Shown here one piece after another: positions 30,314 to 41,236 of a stretch of 64,000 nt of DNA. The position numbers were made by a program, and so were the translations under genes. Where the stretch lies: contig NZ_CP018632.1 in the NCBI RefSeq assembly GCF_002215215.1, positions 1,484,501-1,548,500 of the forward strand. Reading direction: 5' to 3'. The notes below the pieces were generated by a model. The model saw nothing but the letters and a program-made list of their open reading frames with translations, was not told where the DNA came from and searched no databases. This DNA is from Granulosicoccus antarcticus IMCC3135. GTDB lineage: Bacteria > Pseudomonadota > Gammaproteobacteria > Granulosicoccales > Granulosicoccaceae. Position 1 is the first letter of the stretch; each line of letters opens with the position of its first letter.

Positions 30314-31900
30314 GTGGCTGAAAAACTCGCAGGCTCTTGCGCATTGCTGAGCGTCTCTGACAAGCAGGGAATCGAACAACTGGCTCAGGCATTCGTGAGC
30401 AAGGGCATCAAGCTGCTGTCCACGGGAGGGACCGCCGAGGCCTTGCGCAAGGCAGGTCTACCGGTAACCGATGTCTCGGAACATACCGGGGCCGCAGAAA
30501 TGATGGCTGGACGAGTCAAGACGCTTCACCCGACTGTGCATGGTGGAATTCTGGGGCGACGTGGCATTGATGACGAGGTCATGGTCGCACGTGGTATCGC
30601 ACCTATCGACTATGTTGTTGTCAATTTATATCCGTTCGCCGCGACAGTTGCGCGCGAGGGTGTGAGTTTCGAGGATGCCATTGAGAATATTGATATCGGT
30701 GGACCTGCAATGGTCCGCTCTGCAGCCAAGAATCATGCATCTGTAGCCATCGTTACCGATCCTGCTGATTACTCGCGCATCATTGAATCTCTGGATGCAT
30801 CAACAGAGCAGCAAGGCGCTCTGCGTTTCGACCTGGCGGTGAAAGCTTTCGAGCATACGGCAGCTTACGATGGCATGATCGCTGACTATTTCGGACGTCG
30901 CACGGGTGAGGCATCACATGCCGAGCCAGCTGATTTCCCACGTACGCTCAACACGCAGTTTGTGCTGAACGAAACGCTGCGCTACGGGGAAAACCCACAT
31001 CAGCGCGCAGCGTTCTATCGTTCGGCAGATGCCGGTCCCGGCACTATCGCAGCAGCCCATCTGCTGCAGGGCAAGGCCATGTCATATAACAACGTGATGG
31101 ATGCCGATGCGGCTCTAGCGTGTGTACGACAGTTTACCGAGGCTGCCTGTGTCATCGTCAAGCATGCCAATCCATGTGGTGTTGCTGTAGGAGCCAATCA
31201 ACTAGAGGCTTACGATCTGGCTTATCGCACAGATCCGACTTCCGCATTTGGAGGCATCATCGCTTTCAATCGTCCACTGAGTGAGCAAGTGGTCAAGGAA
31301 ATCATTGCCCGCCAATTTGTCGAAGTCATCGTGGCTCCCGGTGTCGAACCGGCAGCGCTGGCATTGCTTGAAGGCAAACCGAATGTACGGGTCCTTGATT
31401 GCGAGAGTTTGTCATTGGGAGGCACGGCAGAGAGTAGCTGGCTGTATCGTCCGGTTGCCGGCGGCCTGCTGGTACAGGATGATGATGTGCTCAATGTCGA
31501 GCTGGATTCTTTGAAAGTCGTCAGCAAGCGACAGCCAAGCGAGGCGGAGCTCACTGATCTTCTGTTCACCTGGCGTGTTGCCAAGTTCGTCAAATCCAAC
31601 GCTATTGTCTATGGCCGGAATTCCAGCACAGTAGGCGTCGGCGCCGGTCAGATGAGCCGTGTCTATTCAGCCAGAATCGCAGGTATCAAGGCTGCCGACG
31701 AAGGCTTGCAAGTCGCAGGTGCCGTTATGGCCTCCGATGCTTTTTTCCCATTCCGGGATGGTATCGACAATGCTGCTGAAGCTGGCATCGTGGCTGTCAT
31801 ACAGCCTGGTGGTTCCAGGAATGATGCGGAAGTCATTGCGGCGGCGGATGAGCACAACATGGCAATGGTCTTCACGGGAGTTCGACACTTTCGTCATTAG
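30314..31900 (+). CDS. purH: Bifunctional AICAR transformylase/IMP cyclohydrolase
   Basis: A 528-residue enzyme of the last two steps of purine synthesis. The N-terminal cyclohydrolase begins [19 protein letters not shown] and includes [21 protein letters not shown]. The C-terminal transformylase holds [15 protein letters not shown] with the catalytic Lys-His and [12 protein letters not shown]. It begins with GTG 30314. It follows fis by 68 bases as in Pseudomonas, but purD, normally next, is absent and a CPBP protease gene is found instead. Confidence 0.97.
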   Translation: MAEKLAGSCALLSVSDKQGIEQLAQAFVSKGIKLLSTGGTAEALRKAGLPVTDVSEHTGAAEMMAGRVKTLHPTVHGGILGRRGIDDEVMVARGIAPIDYVVVNLYPFAATVAREGVSFEDAIENIDIGGPAMVRSAAKNHASVAIVTDPADYSRIIESLDASTEQQGALRFDLAVKAFEHTAAYDGMIADYFGRRTGEASHAEPADFPRTLNTQFVLNETLRYGENPHQRAAFYRSADAGPGTIAAAHLLQGKAMSYNNVMDADAALACVRQFTEAACVIVKHANPCGVAVGANQLEAYDLAYRTDPTSAFGGIIAFNRPLSEQVVKEIIARQFVEVIVAPGVEPAALALLEGKPNVRVLDCESLSLGGTAESSWLYRPVAGGLLVQDDDVLNVELDSLKVVSKRQPSEAELTDLLFTWRVAKFVKSNAIVYGRNSSTVGVGAGQMSRVYSARIAGIKAADEGLQVAGAVMASDAFFPFRDGIDNAAEAGIVAVIQPGGSRNDAEVIAAADEHNMAMVFTGVRHFRH

Positions 31901-31924
31901 TCCTTCAGGAGCGGCTAAACGGAT

Positions 31925-32356
31925 TTAACCGAATAGCCAGATGAAGCCTGCGTTGTACAGTATGTGCAGTGCAATGGGAGATAGCAGGGTCTGGTGACGT
32001 TCCCAGGCCCAGCCGAATACCAGTGAAGGCAGAATAACCAGCGCCGCCCATAGGGGCGGCTGGTTCAGCAGATGCATTGCGGCAAATACCGATGAGGCCA
32101 GCACATTGGCCAGGCTGATCTGGAGCCAGGTGTGACGCATCGAAATACGTGTCAGCAGCCAGGCTTGCAAGCCGCCACGAAACACGATTTCTTCCAGTAC
32201 CGGGCTGACGATGACGATCTGCAAGAGCGTCATGAGGGGCAGTGCTGTCTGGCGCAGAGGCACATCCAGCTGGGTAAGAAGTAGCCAGCAAAGCGGTGCA
32301 GCCACCGCTGCCAGCCAGAAATACCTGTCAAGCCAGAAGCGGTGTTTGCGTGTCAT
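31925..32356 (-). CDS. CPBP family intramembrane glutamic protease
   Basis: A 143-residue membrane protein of the CPBP (CAAX protease and bacteriocin-processing) family. It has about four hydrophobic segments, the catalytic EEIVFRGGLQ motif near residue 55, an Asn/His pair near FAAMHLL, and a final HILYN motif near the C-terminus, matching the usual three catalytic blocks. It is unusually short. Family roles include prenyl-protein processing, bacteriocin immunity and sorting of C-terminal anchor proteins; small stand-alone forms resemble sorting-associated proteases, but no sortable partner is evident here. Convergent with purH. Confidence 0.82.
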   Translation of the reverse strand: MTRKHRFWLDRYFWLAAVAAPLCWLLLTQLDVPLRQTALPLMTLLQIVIVSPVLEEIVFRGGLQAWLLTRISMRHTWLQISLANVLASSVFAAMHLLNQPPLWAALVILPSLVFGWAWERHQTLLSPIALHILYNAGFIWLFG

Positions 32357-32373
32357 CGTTGAGGCATGGGTTA

Positions 32374-33993
32374 TTACGGGTTCTCGAGTACCTCGATGCG
32401 ATTATTGCGGCGACGTCCATCCGTTGTCGTATTGTCGAAATTGGGTCTTGATCCGCCGTATGAGCGCAGCAACAGCCTGTCCTGGCTGACACCGTGGCGC
32501 ACAAGGTAGACGCCTATGCTGCGCAGGCGTTGTCGTGTCAACTCGGATTGTTGCGCTTCTGTACCGGTGTTGTCTGTATGGGCGACCAGTTCGATGTAGG
32601 TATCCGGAAAGTCGAGCAGCTGCTGGACTAGTGTGTCCAGTACGGCGTAGCTCGTGGAGCTCAGATCGGCGGTTTGTTCATTGAACGTCAGCTCTGGCAG
32701 CATTCCACCAAAGACAGGGCAGCCTCGGGCAGTAACCGGGTAGCCTGGCGTAGAGTCAGGGCATTTATCCAGTTCGTCCGTAATACCATCAGCATCGGTG
32801 TCCGTTGGTGGTACCACGACTTCCGGCTTTGTCTGGGTTTCCGTGGCAGTTCCCATGATTTCGACATCCGGAACCGTATCGGTTGCGATATCGATCTCGG
32901 CAAGCTCTGGAGTCTCAACGGCGGGCAGTGTGTTTTTCGTGGAGTCACCCATCAGTTTGACTTCGGGGAAGCCGGAGTCGCCGATCGGTGTGGTTTCAGG
33001 GGGTTCAATCGCCGGGGTAGCTATGGGGGCGGGTATTGATTCAGGAAGCTGTTCTGGAATCTGAGAAATCGCGGTGTCCGAGTCATTCAGATCAGGCAGT
33101 GGTGTCAGTTCGATAGGGGCTTCCGCACTGCCAGGTACCGCATTCATACCCGGTTGTGCAGCCAGATCGATCGGCGCTCCGGCACTGTCCGGAACATCAT
33201 AATCTATGGTTTCAGGTAATGTTGCCGCCGTGTCTGTCGTGGACAACTCTGTGTCGATGGCCGGCTGGCCGGCAGGAGGCGGAATATAGGTTTCCGGCAG
33301 TTCGGCCGATATGGCGACGGCATCCTTCTGCGTTGTATTGCTTGTCACCGCCGTTTCGAGCTCGGTTTCGGCTTCAGTAACTGGGCTGATTATGGGTTTG
33401 ACAGCCGTTGAGGGCAGCGCTGATGGACGGCGTCCGCCAAAGCGATTGACCAGTGTCAGTGTTGCTGAGGTTACATCTGTGTCGTGATAGAGCGCTTCGA
33501 GCCGCACGGCCAGGTTGAACGTCAGAAATGTCTCTATACCGGCACCGGCGCCAAAGTAGACAGGTGTATCAGTGTCCAGTAACAGGTCTGAATCGCGCTG
33601 CATGAAGCCGAAGCCAAATCGACCATACAAGGCAGCGCCAAACAGTGTTCCTCTGGGTTTGCTATCTCTGGAATCGTAAAAACGATATAACAAGGAGGCA
33701 TCACCGCCCGTGTAACCGGCACTGCTCTGCTCGTCGCCGTACTGTGCATCACCCAGTGAATAAAGTTGCAATTGCCCGCTACTGCGATTGTCAAAATCCC
33801 TGCCAATGAAAAGAGTACCTACCTGACCATTTTCGTCACTGACATCTATTGATGTGTCGACAATGTCAGGCTTCAAGGTCGAGATTCCGCCCCCGATTCC
33901 CAGATACCACTGATCACCCAGAGCTGACGCTGTGCCTGAGAGGCTGGCCAAGAGGCCAGCCAGAGCTATTTTGTACGCAATTTTGTTTAGCAC
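32374..33993 (-). CDS. OmpA-family outer membrane protein with TSP3-like linker
   Basis: About 539 residues. A signal peptide (VLNKIAYKIALAGLLASL) leads into an outer-membrane beta-barrel-like domain (DQWYLGIGGGISTLKPDIVD onward, about 190 residues). A long Pro/Thr/Glu-rich region follows, then a thrombospondin type-3-like calcium motif (DTDADGITDELDKCPDSTPG) and a C-terminal OmpA peptidoglycan-binding domain (YIELVAHTDNTGTEAQQSELTRQRL, ending RRNNRIEV). It should link outer membrane and cell wall. The start is uncertain: GTG 33993 gives a clean signal peptide, TTG 34029 adds 12 residues. It lies downstream of hemB on the same strand. Confidence 0.86.
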   Translation of the reverse strand: MLNKIAYKIALAGLLASLSGTASALGDQWYLGIGGGISTLKPDIVDTSIDVSDENGQVGTLFIGRDFDNRSSGQLQLYSLGDAQYGDEQSSAGYTGGDASLLYRFYDSRDSKPRGTLFGAALYGRFGFGFMQRDSDLLLDTDTPVYFGAGAGIETFLTFNLAVRLEALYHDTDVTSATLTLVNRFGGRRPSALPSTAVKPIISPVTEAETELETAVTSNTTQKDAVAISAELPETYIPPPAGQPAIDTELSTTDTAATLPETIDYDVPDSAGAPIDLAAQPGMNAVPGSAEAPIELTPLPDLNDSDTAISQIPEQLPESIPAPIATPAIEPPETTPIGDSGFPEVKLMGDSTKNTLPAVETPELAEIDIATDTVPDVEIMGTATETQTKPEVVVPPTDTDADGITDELDKCPDSTPGYPVTARGCPVFGGMLPELTFNEQTADLSSTSYAVLDTLVQQLLDFPDTYIELVAHTDNTGTEAQQSELTRQRLRSIGVYLVRHGVSQDRLLLRSYGGSRPNFDNTTTDGRRRNNRIEVLENP

Positions 33994-34050
33994 GGCTGTT
34001 TGCAGTCTTGTGTTACATGGATAACACAATGATAGTTGGCTTAGGCTTGT

Positions 34051-35100
<1,050 letters not shown>

Positions 35101-35299
35101 TTACGGATTGATATGAGGCGCTGAGCACAAGTCAATTGATACTCATTGGTGGCGAACTGATGAGTGTCGAGTTACCATTTGCACCAAAGTCGGTAACTTA
35201 GCCTGAATCTGACTGTTTGTCTCGTTTTGGCCATGCCTCCAAGGCACAAATATGCTCGCACACCGGCTTACCCTATCTCACAGGCATTCCTTGTAAATC

Positions 35300-36019
35300 A
35301 TGAACCCCATCGTCAAGGTATTGATTGCAGCTGCATTGTTTTGTCTCGCTCTGTACTACGGAATCGCCTTTTTACTGGGTTCGACGAACGAGCTGGAAGA
35401 GTCTCTGGATGTTAAGTCTCTGTCCTATATTCGCGAAGATGACGACACCTCCAGAGTAAAGCCCGAGATCGTAGTCGCCCCGGATGAGGCGTTGGCCGGA
35501 AAATCCGACGCTGACCCTGGCGATGTTCCAGCGCTTGAGACAGCTCAGGCTCCGGAAAGGGTGGTTCCAGCTGATAGCTTGCAGGCTGATAGAGTGCACG
35601 CGGCAACGGCCGAGACTGAGATCGAATCTCTGGAAGAAAGTGCCAGGCAGACTGATTCGTCTGCAAAGCGCCTGAAAGAGACGCTGAATGTCGTCGAACC
35701 TCCACCTCCGGTCAGAGCGGTGGATGTGGCTTTCGAGATTCCCGCAAACTGTGACGCCAGCGACGTAGTCCTTGCGCCATTGTCGGTAAAGTACCGCTAT
35801 GAATCTCCCAGCATCAAAGGTGAAAGCATCGGCGAATTGCAATCATTCGCTGCCGAGTATCACCGGTGTGAAGGCGGCATCTTCCGTCTTTCACATAACC
35901 CGCTGGGAAGAGAGGACTCCACGCCCATGCTGATGCAACGTCGACTTGACGAAATCAAATATTTTTTCCTTCAACACAGAGTGCCGAAATCGGCATTGAA
36001 ATATCCAGACAATTCATGA
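35300..36019 (+). CDS. Membrane-anchored protein with possible degenerate OmpA-like domain
   Basis: A 239-residue protein of unrecognised family. An N-terminal anchor (IVKVLIAAALFCLALYYGIAF) precedes an acidic, low-complexity stretch of about 110 residues and a Pro-rich hinge (VVEPPPPVRA). The last 100 residues, including GESIGELQSFAAEYHRCEGG, RLSHNPLGREDS and QRRLDEIKYFFLQHRVPKSA, have the spacing of an OmpA C-terminal domain, though the usual NxxLSxxRA residues are replaced. It overlaps aroE by four bases (ATGA), so the two are co-translated, but no functional link to shikimate synthesis is apparent. Confidence 0.7.
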   Translation: MNPIVKVLIAAALFCLALYYGIAFLLGSTNELEESLDVKSLSYIREDDDTSRVKPEIVVAPDEALAGKSDADPGDVPALETAQAPERVVPADSLQADRVHAATAETEIESLEESARQTDSSAKRLKETLNVVEPPPPVRAVDVAFEIPANCDASDVVLAPLSVKYRYESPSIKGESIGELQSFAAEYHRCEGGIFRLSHNPLGREDSTPMLMQRRLDEIKYFFLQHRVPKSALKYPDNS

Positions 36020-36840
36020 TTAATCGGTACACGGTGATCGGACAACCGATCGCGCACAGTCTTTCGCCAGTCGTGCATCAGCTGTTCGGCGAGCTGACCC
36101 AGCGCAAGATTCACTACACGCGCACCGAGGCCAGCCCTGAAACGTTTGCCGATACGGTCATTGACTGGCAAAAGTCGGGCGCACGCGGCTGCAATGTGAC
36201 AGCGCCTTTCAAGGAGCTGGCCGTTGAGGTCAGTGATCGACTAAGCCCCAATGCCCTGCGAGCAGGCTCTGTTAATACCATTCACATGCACCGTGATGGT
36301 TCTCGTGTGGGTCACAACACGGATGGGCTTGGCCTGGTGGCAGATATTCAAAGTAATCTTCGACGACCGCTGGAAGGGCAACGTATTCTGCTTCTGGGAG
36401 CGGGTGGTGCAGCCAGAGGTGTCATGGCACCTTTGCTGGCAACAAAGCCAGCCTTGTTGCATGTGGCGAACCGAACTGCCTCAAAAGCTGAGCTACTGAG
36501 TTCCTTGTTCGAGGATCTGGGAGCGGTCAGTGGTAGTGGCTTCGAAGAGTTGGAAGGCTGGGATAAATTCGATATTGTTATCAATGCAACAACGGTCAGC
36601 ATGAACGGAGGCCTGCCGCCGTTGCCCGAAGACATTATTTCTCATCAGAGTCTTGCCTACGACATGACGTACAGTACTCGTGACACCTTGTTCATGGGGT
36701 GGTGCAAGGCGCGTGGCGCCAGTGCCAGCAATGGACTGGGCATGTTGGTCGAACAAGCGGCAGAGGCTTTTCTGATCTGGGAGGGTGTTCGCCCTAAAAC
36801 GCGTATGGCCTTTCCTCGATTACGCGAACTGATATCCTGA
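36016..36840 (+). CDS. aroE: Shikimate dehydrogenase
   Basis: A 274-residue NADP-dependent enzyme reducing 3-dehydroshikimate to shikimate. The substrate site is YTVIGQPIAHSLSPVVHQL at the N-terminus and GCNVTAPFKELA with the catalytic Lys near residue 66; HNTDGLGLVADI supplies Asn/Asp. The NADP site is ILLLGAGGAARGVMAPL, followed by VANRTASKAE. Full length, overlapping the upstream membrane protein gene by four bases. Confidence 0.96.
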   Translation: MINRYTVIGQPIAHSLSPVVHQLFGELTQRKIHYTRTEASPETFADTVIDWQKSGARGCNVTAPFKELAVEVSDRLSPNALRAGSVNTIHMHRDGSRVGHNTDGLGLVADIQSNLRRPLEGQRILLLGAGGAARGVMAPLLATKPALLHVANRTASKAELLSSLFEDLGAVSGSGFEELEGWDKFDIVINATTVSMNGGLPPLPEDIISHQSLAYDMTYSTRDTLFMGWCKARGASASNGLGMLVEQAAEAFLIWEGVRPKTRMAFPRLRELIS

Positions 36841-36906
36841 AATCACTGTCGGTCTGAGACATGACCGACTCTCTATTCTGATCGTTCCACAATCAGGGAG
36901 TTGTGC

Positions 36907-37443
36907 ATGAACTACGGCGATTATTCAAATCGACGCTACCCGATAATCAAGGTGGGTGCTCATCGGCCGCAGTTCCGTGCTGCCCATCCTGTCTGGCGAG
37001 TGACTACGGTTCTTTTCGGTTTGGTAGTTACGCTCTGCGTGCTGTTTGCTGGCAATGTGCCGGCACAGGAAACAGAGGCACAACCGATATTGCCTGGTGT
37101 GACTCTGATGATCGATGGCAAGCCGCTAAAGACTGAGATTGCCGCCACCAGCCAGCAGCGCTACATGGGACTGAGCTTTCGCCCATCCATGGCCGATGAT
37201 GCGGGCATGCTGTTTGTGTATGACGCCGAGCGTCCGCTGACCTTCACCATGCGCAATACGCTCATCCCCTTGTCCATTGCCTTTATTTCTGCGGATCTTG
37301 TCATCAACGAGATTCACGATATGGATGTCGGCCCCAATCAACTGTTTGATTCCAGAAACATTGCCATGTTTGCACTGGAGGTCAATCAGGGATGGTTCGA
37401 GCAAAATGGTATCAAAGCAGGTGCTCAGATCGTCATGCAGTGA
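36907..37443 (+). CDS. DUF192 family exported protein
   Basis: A 178-residue protein. A charged N-terminus precedes a membrane/signal segment (VTTVLFGLVVTLCVLFAGNVPAQ), then the DUF192 domain: IAATSQQRYMGLSFRP, GMLFVYDAERPLTFTMRNTLIPL, and EVNQGWFEQNGIKAGAQIVM. DUF192 proteins are small beta-barrel proteins of unknown biochemical function. ATG 36907 has GGGAG six bases before it and is preferred to the TTG two codons earlier. Confidence 0.88.
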   Translation: MNYGDYSNRRYPIIKVGAHRPQFRAAHPVWRVTTVLFGLVVTLCVLFAGNVPAQETEAQPILPGVTLMIDGKPLKTEIAATSQQRYMGLSFRPSMADDAGMLFVYDAERPLTFTMRNTLIPLSIAFISADLVINEIHDMDVGPNQLFDSRNIAMFALEVNQGWFEQNGIKAGAQIVMQ

Positions 37444-37494
37444 GCCGATGCGGTAGCATGTCTGTCTTATGCTTACATCGCAGGAACTTGCAAA

Positions 37495-38352
37495 GTGTCT
37501 ACCGACAATCCAATCTTAACTTTTCATGATGGGCAGTGGCAGCAAGGGAGCGTGCCCGTCATGCGATCAGCTGATCATGGTACGTGGCTAGGTACTCTTG
37601 TATTCGATGGCGCACGCCAGTTTGAAGGCGTCACCCCGGATCTGGAGCCTCATTGCGAAAGAGTCAATCGTTCTGCATTGAGCCTGGGCATGAATCCGAC
37701 TTTGAGCACCGATGAGATCGTGGCGCGAGTCGACGAAGGTCTGGCACAATTCCATAAAGACGCAGCTGTCTATATTCGTCCGATGTACTGGTCAACGGGC
37801 TATGGCGATGGTTTCATCAGTGCCGATCCTGACTCCACCGATTTCTGCCTGTGTCTGCAGGAAATTCCCATGCCTCCTGCGGCAACTGCCGCACGTCTGA
37901 CCACCACGCAATTCCATCGGCCCTCGCTGGACGTTGCCACGGTGAACGCCAAGGCTGCCTGCTTGTATCCCAATAACGCGCGCATGATGCGTGAAGCGGT
38001 CAGCAAGGGTTTTACCAATGCCCTGGTTTGCGACAGTCTTGGAAATGTGGCCGAGTCGGCGACCAGCAACATCTTCATGGTTCTTGATGGTGAAGTGTTT
38101 ACCCCGGTTCCCAACGGTACTTTTCTGGACGGCATCACGCGGCGACGTATCATGGGGCTGTTGAGCGATGCAGGCATCACTGTTCACGAGAGCGTTCTCA
38201 GACCTGAGGATTTTCATGCAGCGGATGAAGTCTTCCTGACGGGCAACCTTGCCAAGGTAACTCCCGTTATCGCTTTTGATGAAACTCAGTACGAGATCGG
38301 ACCGATCACCAAGCGTGCTCGTGAAACCTATATGGATTGGGCGCATACCTGA
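37495..38352 (+). CDS. Class IV aminotransferase (branched-chain type)
   Basis: A 285-residue PLP enzyme of fold type IV. The lysine that binds PLP is Lys153 in TVNAKAACLYPNNARM, and DSLGNVAESATSNIFMV plus GTFLDGITRRRI contact the cofactor phosphate. The overall arrangement resembles branched-chain amino acid aminotransferase, but D-amino acid aminotransferase or aminodeoxychorismate lyase members share these motifs. The GTG start at 37495 has AGGAA at good spacing. It is followed after 20 bases by an aldo/keto reductase. Confidence 0.88.
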   Translation: MSTDNPILTFHDGQWQQGSVPVMRSADHGTWLGTLVFDGARQFEGVTPDLEPHCERVNRSALSLGMNPTLSTDEIVARVDEGLAQFHKDAAVYIRPMYWSTGYGDGFISADPDSTDFCLCLQEIPMPPAATAARLTTTQFHRPSLDVATVNAKAACLYPNNARMMREAVSKGFTNALVCDSLGNVAESATSNIFMVLDGEVFTPVPNGTFLDGITRRRIMGLLSDAGITVHESVLRPEDFHAADEVFLTGNLAKVTPVIAFDETQYEIGPITKRARETYMDWAHT

Positions 38353-38372
38353 ACGCCTGACAGGAAACGACT

Positions 38373-39416
38373 ATGAAAATGCGTTCGCTGGGAAGAACAG
38401 AGACTCAGGTTAGTCAGCTATGTCTGGGTAGCATGACTTGGGGTACTCAGAATACCTACGCTGAGGCGGCAGAACAGATTGCCTGTGCGCTGGAGCATGG
38501 CGTCAATTTCATTGATACGGCCGAGATGTATCCCACCACGCCTCTGACTGAGGCGACTCTGGGGGATACGGAAACCATTATTGGTCAGTGGGTGGCACAA
38601 TCCGGTCGTCGTAATGATGTGGTACTGGCGACCAAGGTTACGGGCAATGGGCGCGAATGGATATATGGTGGTAAGGATATTACTGCCGAGAAGATTCGTA
38701 TCTCAGTCGAGCGCAGTCTCAAACGACTGCAAACCGACCGCATCGATCTGTACCAGCTGCACTGGCCCAACCGAGGTAGCTATGCCTTTCGACAGGCCCT
38801 GACGTTTGATCCGTCAGGGCAGGAGACGGACAAGGTACGTGACAACATTCACGAGGTGTTGCGCGAGCTGGACGCACAAGTCAAGGCAGGTAGAATTCTG
38901 CATATCGGTCTGTCCAATGAAAGTTGCTGGGGAACGAGTCAGTATCTGAGTATTGCCAGGCAGGAAAATCTGCCTCAAGTGGTCAGTGTGCAGAATGAAT
39001 ACAATCTGCTGAATCGCCTGTACGATCTTGATATGGCGGAAATGTCCCACCATGAAGGTGTAGGCCTTCTGGCATTTTCACCTCTGGCTGCTGGCATGCT
39101 GACCGGTAAATATGACAATGAGGCTCTGCCTGAGGGTTCGCGACGTACCTTGAACGCGAATCTGGGTGGTCGCTATATGGAACGTAGCAAGCCTGTTTGC
39201 GAAAAATATGTCGCGCTGGCTCGGGAGCATGATCTGGATCCGGCACAAATGGCGCTGGCTTTTTGCCTGACACGTCCATTCATGACTTCCGCCATTATTG
39301 GTGCTACCACCATGGAGCAGCTAAAGGTCAATCTGGCCGCCGCAGCTCTTGAACTCTCGGATGAGGTCAAGGCTGGCATTCAGAATATCTACGAACATTT
39401 TCCAGTACCCATGTAG
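38373..39416 (+). CDS. Aldo/keto reductase (Tas-like)
   Basis: A 347-residue NADPH-dependent oxidoreductase with a TIM barrel. The catalytic tetrad is visible: Asp and Tyr in NFIDTAEMYPT, Lys in VLATKVTG, and His in LYQLHWPNRG. GLSNESCWGTSQYL, LAFSPLAAGMLTGKY and TSAIIGATTMEQL are typical of the Tas subgroup. The substrate is unknown. It sits between an aminotransferase and nfsA on the same strand. Confidence 0.92.
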   Translation: MKMRSLGRTETQVSQLCLGSMTWGTQNTYAEAAEQIACALEHGVNFIDTAEMYPTTPLTEATLGDTETIIGQWVAQSGRRNDVVLATKVTGNGREWIYGGKDITAEKIRISVERSLKRLQTDRIDLYQLHWPNRGSYAFRQALTFDPSGQETDKVRDNIHEVLRELDAQVKAGRILHIGLSNESCWGTSQYLSIARQENLPQVVSVQNEYNLLNRLYDLDMAEMSHHEGVGLLAFSPLAAGMLTGKYDNEALPEGSRRTLNANLGGRYMERSKPVCEKYVALAREHDLDPAQMALAFCLTRPFMTSAIIGATTMEQLKVNLAAAALELSDEVKAGIQNIYEHFPVPM

Positions 39417-39467
39417 TCCTCATCAATGAGGCGGGTACTTCCTACCCTTGAAACTTGAAAGGTATTA

Positions 39468-40217
39468 ATGAGCTTCCAAACAAACCCCACCATCGAGATG
39501 CTCCGTGCACATCGCTCCATTCGCAAGTTTGAAGATCGTCCGGTGGAAGATGAGACCGTACAGCAGATAGTCGCCTGTGGTCAGGCGGCGGCAACATCCA
39601 GTAATGTTCAGGCGGTCAGCGTCATCCAGGTCAAGTCGCCTGAGCGTCGCCAACGGTTAGCAGAACTGGCAGGTGGACAGGGCTATGTTGCCAGTGCCGG
39701 TGCTTTTCTAGTGTATTGCGCCGACCTGAAGCGATCTGCTGCTGCCTGCGCGTCGCAGGGTGGAGAGTTCGAGCCGGGCATGACAGAACATTTCATCATC
39801 GCAACGGTTGATGTCGGGCTATCTGCACAGACAGCAGTTATCGCTGCTGAATCCATGGGCTTGGGAATCTGCTACATCGGTGGCTTGCGAAATCATCCAG
39901 CCGAAGTCAGTGAATTGTTGCAACTGCCTGAGCAGGTGTATCCGGTTTTCGGCTTGTGCCTCGGCTATCCGGCTCAGGATCCGGAGGTAAAGCCGCGACT
40001 TGCCGTTGAATCTGTACTGATGCAAGAGGTTTATGACACAGAGAGTCAGGCTGGACATATTGCCGACTACGACAAGCAGCTGTCTGCCTACTATCAATCG
40101 CGTACAGGTGGTACCAAGGACAGCAACTGGAGTCAGGAAATGAAGGCGCTGGTGGGCAAGGAATCAAGGCCTCATATGAGTGGTTTTCTGAAAGATCGTG
40201 GTTTTACAATGCGTTGA
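39468..40217 (+). CDS. nfsA: Oxygen-insensitive NADPH nitroreductase (NfsA-like)
   Basis: A 249-residue FMN flavoprotein of the NfsA/FRP group that reduces nitro compounds and quinones by two electrons. HRSIRKFEDRPVEDE near residue 15, AAATSSNVQAVSVIQV, ESMGLGICYIGGLRN and PVFGLCLGYPAQDPEVKPRL are characteristic. GAAAGG lies at suitable distance before ATG 39468. A hairpin between this gene and the convergent CHRD gene may terminate both. Confidence 0.92.
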   Translation: MSFQTNPTIEMLRAHRSIRKFEDRPVEDETVQQIVACGQAAATSSNVQAVSVIQVKSPERRQRLAELAGGQGYVASAGAFLVYCADLKRSAAACASQGGEFEPGMTEHFIIATVDVGLSAQTAVIAAESMGLGICYIGGLRNHPAEVSELLQLPEQVYPVFGLCLGYPAQDPEVKPRLAVESVLMQEVYDTESQAGHIADYDKQLSAYYQSRTGGTKDSNWSQEMKALVGKESRPHMSGFLKDRGFTMR

Positions 40218-40276
40218 TAGCATCAGGCCGTGGATGTCCGGAGCCTTGCTGATTGAGTTACCCATTGTTGTAAAAC

Positions 40277-40309
40277 GCCCGGATTCTGCAAATTCTGCGG
40301 AATCCGGGC
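40277..40309. terminator. Hairpin between convergent nfsA and CHRD genes
   Basis: GCCCGGATTC and GAATCCGGGC make a perfect ten-base stem with a 13-base loop. It lies 60 bases after nfsA and 43 bases after the CHRD gene end on the other strand, so it may stop transcription from both sides. The U-run is weak on either side. Confidence 0.6.
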
Positions 40310-40351
40310 AGTAGTCACGGGTGTAAGGCTGATCCGTGTCTCTATCTTTGA

Positions 40352-41167
40352 TTAAGGTGTGCTGACAGTGACGCTGGCTGAAGCTGCTGATTCGTTTGCT
40401 TCGTTATCAATGGCCACCACGTAGTATTCGTAGCTGGTGCCACTCATCAGGTTGTCGTCGAAAAAGCTGTTGCCGTCAGCATTGCCATAAGCTTGTCCGT
40501 CACGGTAGACATCGTAGCTGCTGACGACACCATTATCGGTGGAGCGATCCCAGAAGAGTTCCAGAGCTGAGCTTGAGTAAACCTGTGCTGTCAGGTTCAT
40601 CGGGACCGTGGGTGCATCGCCAGACATCATGTCACCATCATCGTCGTCATGTGTGTGCTCATGAATCTGATTGGCCAGTTGGCCACGAATGGCACCGTCC
40701 GGAAAGTCCGGATTATGCACATTGATGTAGAACTGCTCGGGATTGTTCAGGATACGTTGCACGATTCCCGCCTCGCCGGTGGGGAATTTACCCGTTTCGC
40801 CTTCGGTCAGACAATCTGCCGCGTTGCCATCTTCGGGGCCTGCAAGCGCTGCGACCACGGGGCCGTTTGAGTCACGCAAGCCTTCGTGGATGTGTGCGGC
40901 CATACCTTCACCAACGGGTACCAAATCGATCTTTTCGACTGTCAAAACGTAGCAAAGAGTTGTCGGATCACCATCTATTCCGGAGACATAGGCCTCACCC
41001 TTGCCATCAGGATCACCCGCAAGGCGAGTGGTAGGGTCGGAGCCGACCTCTTCACGTCCATCAAGCGTCGCCTCCAGTAATTCATTGGTGTGTCCTGCCA
41101 TGGCGCCGAAGCTGGCTGAGGCGCACAGGGCGCTGAGAGCGCAGGTTCTTAAAGTCATTCTCTTCAC
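40352..41167 (-). CDS. Secreted CHRD domain protein with fibronectin III-like module
   Basis: A 271-residue exported protein. The signal peptide (TLRTCALSALCASASFGAMA) is followed by a CHRD domain at about residues 25-170: LEATLDGREEVGSDPTTRLA near its start, GMAAHIHEGLRDSNG in the middle and YINVHNPDFPDGAIRGQL at the end. A short His/Asp stretch (EHTHDDDDGDMMSGD) leads into a fibronectin type III-like module (PTVPMNLTAQVYSSSALELF to ASASVTVST). CHRD domains occur in chordin and many bacterial secreted proteins of unknown role. It probably functions extracellularly. Confidence 0.88.
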   Translation of the reverse strand: MKRMTLRTCALSALCASASFGAMAGHTNELLEATLDGREEVGSDPTTRLAGDPDGKGEAYVSGIDGDPTTLCYVLTVEKIDLVPVGEGMAAHIHEGLRDSNGPVVAALAGPEDGNAADCLTEGETGKFPTGEAGIVQRILNNPEQFYINVHNPDFPDGAIRGQLANQIHEHTHDDDDGDMMSGDAPTVPMNLTAQVYSSSALELFWDRSTDNGVVSSYDVYRDGQAYGNADGNSFFDDNLMSGTSYEYYVVAIDNEANESAASASVTVSTP

Positions 41168-41236
41168 GTATTTCTCCTTAGGGTTAAAGGGATACGCTTT
41201 TTGATTTACGTATCGCCTGTTAACCGATACGCAGAC

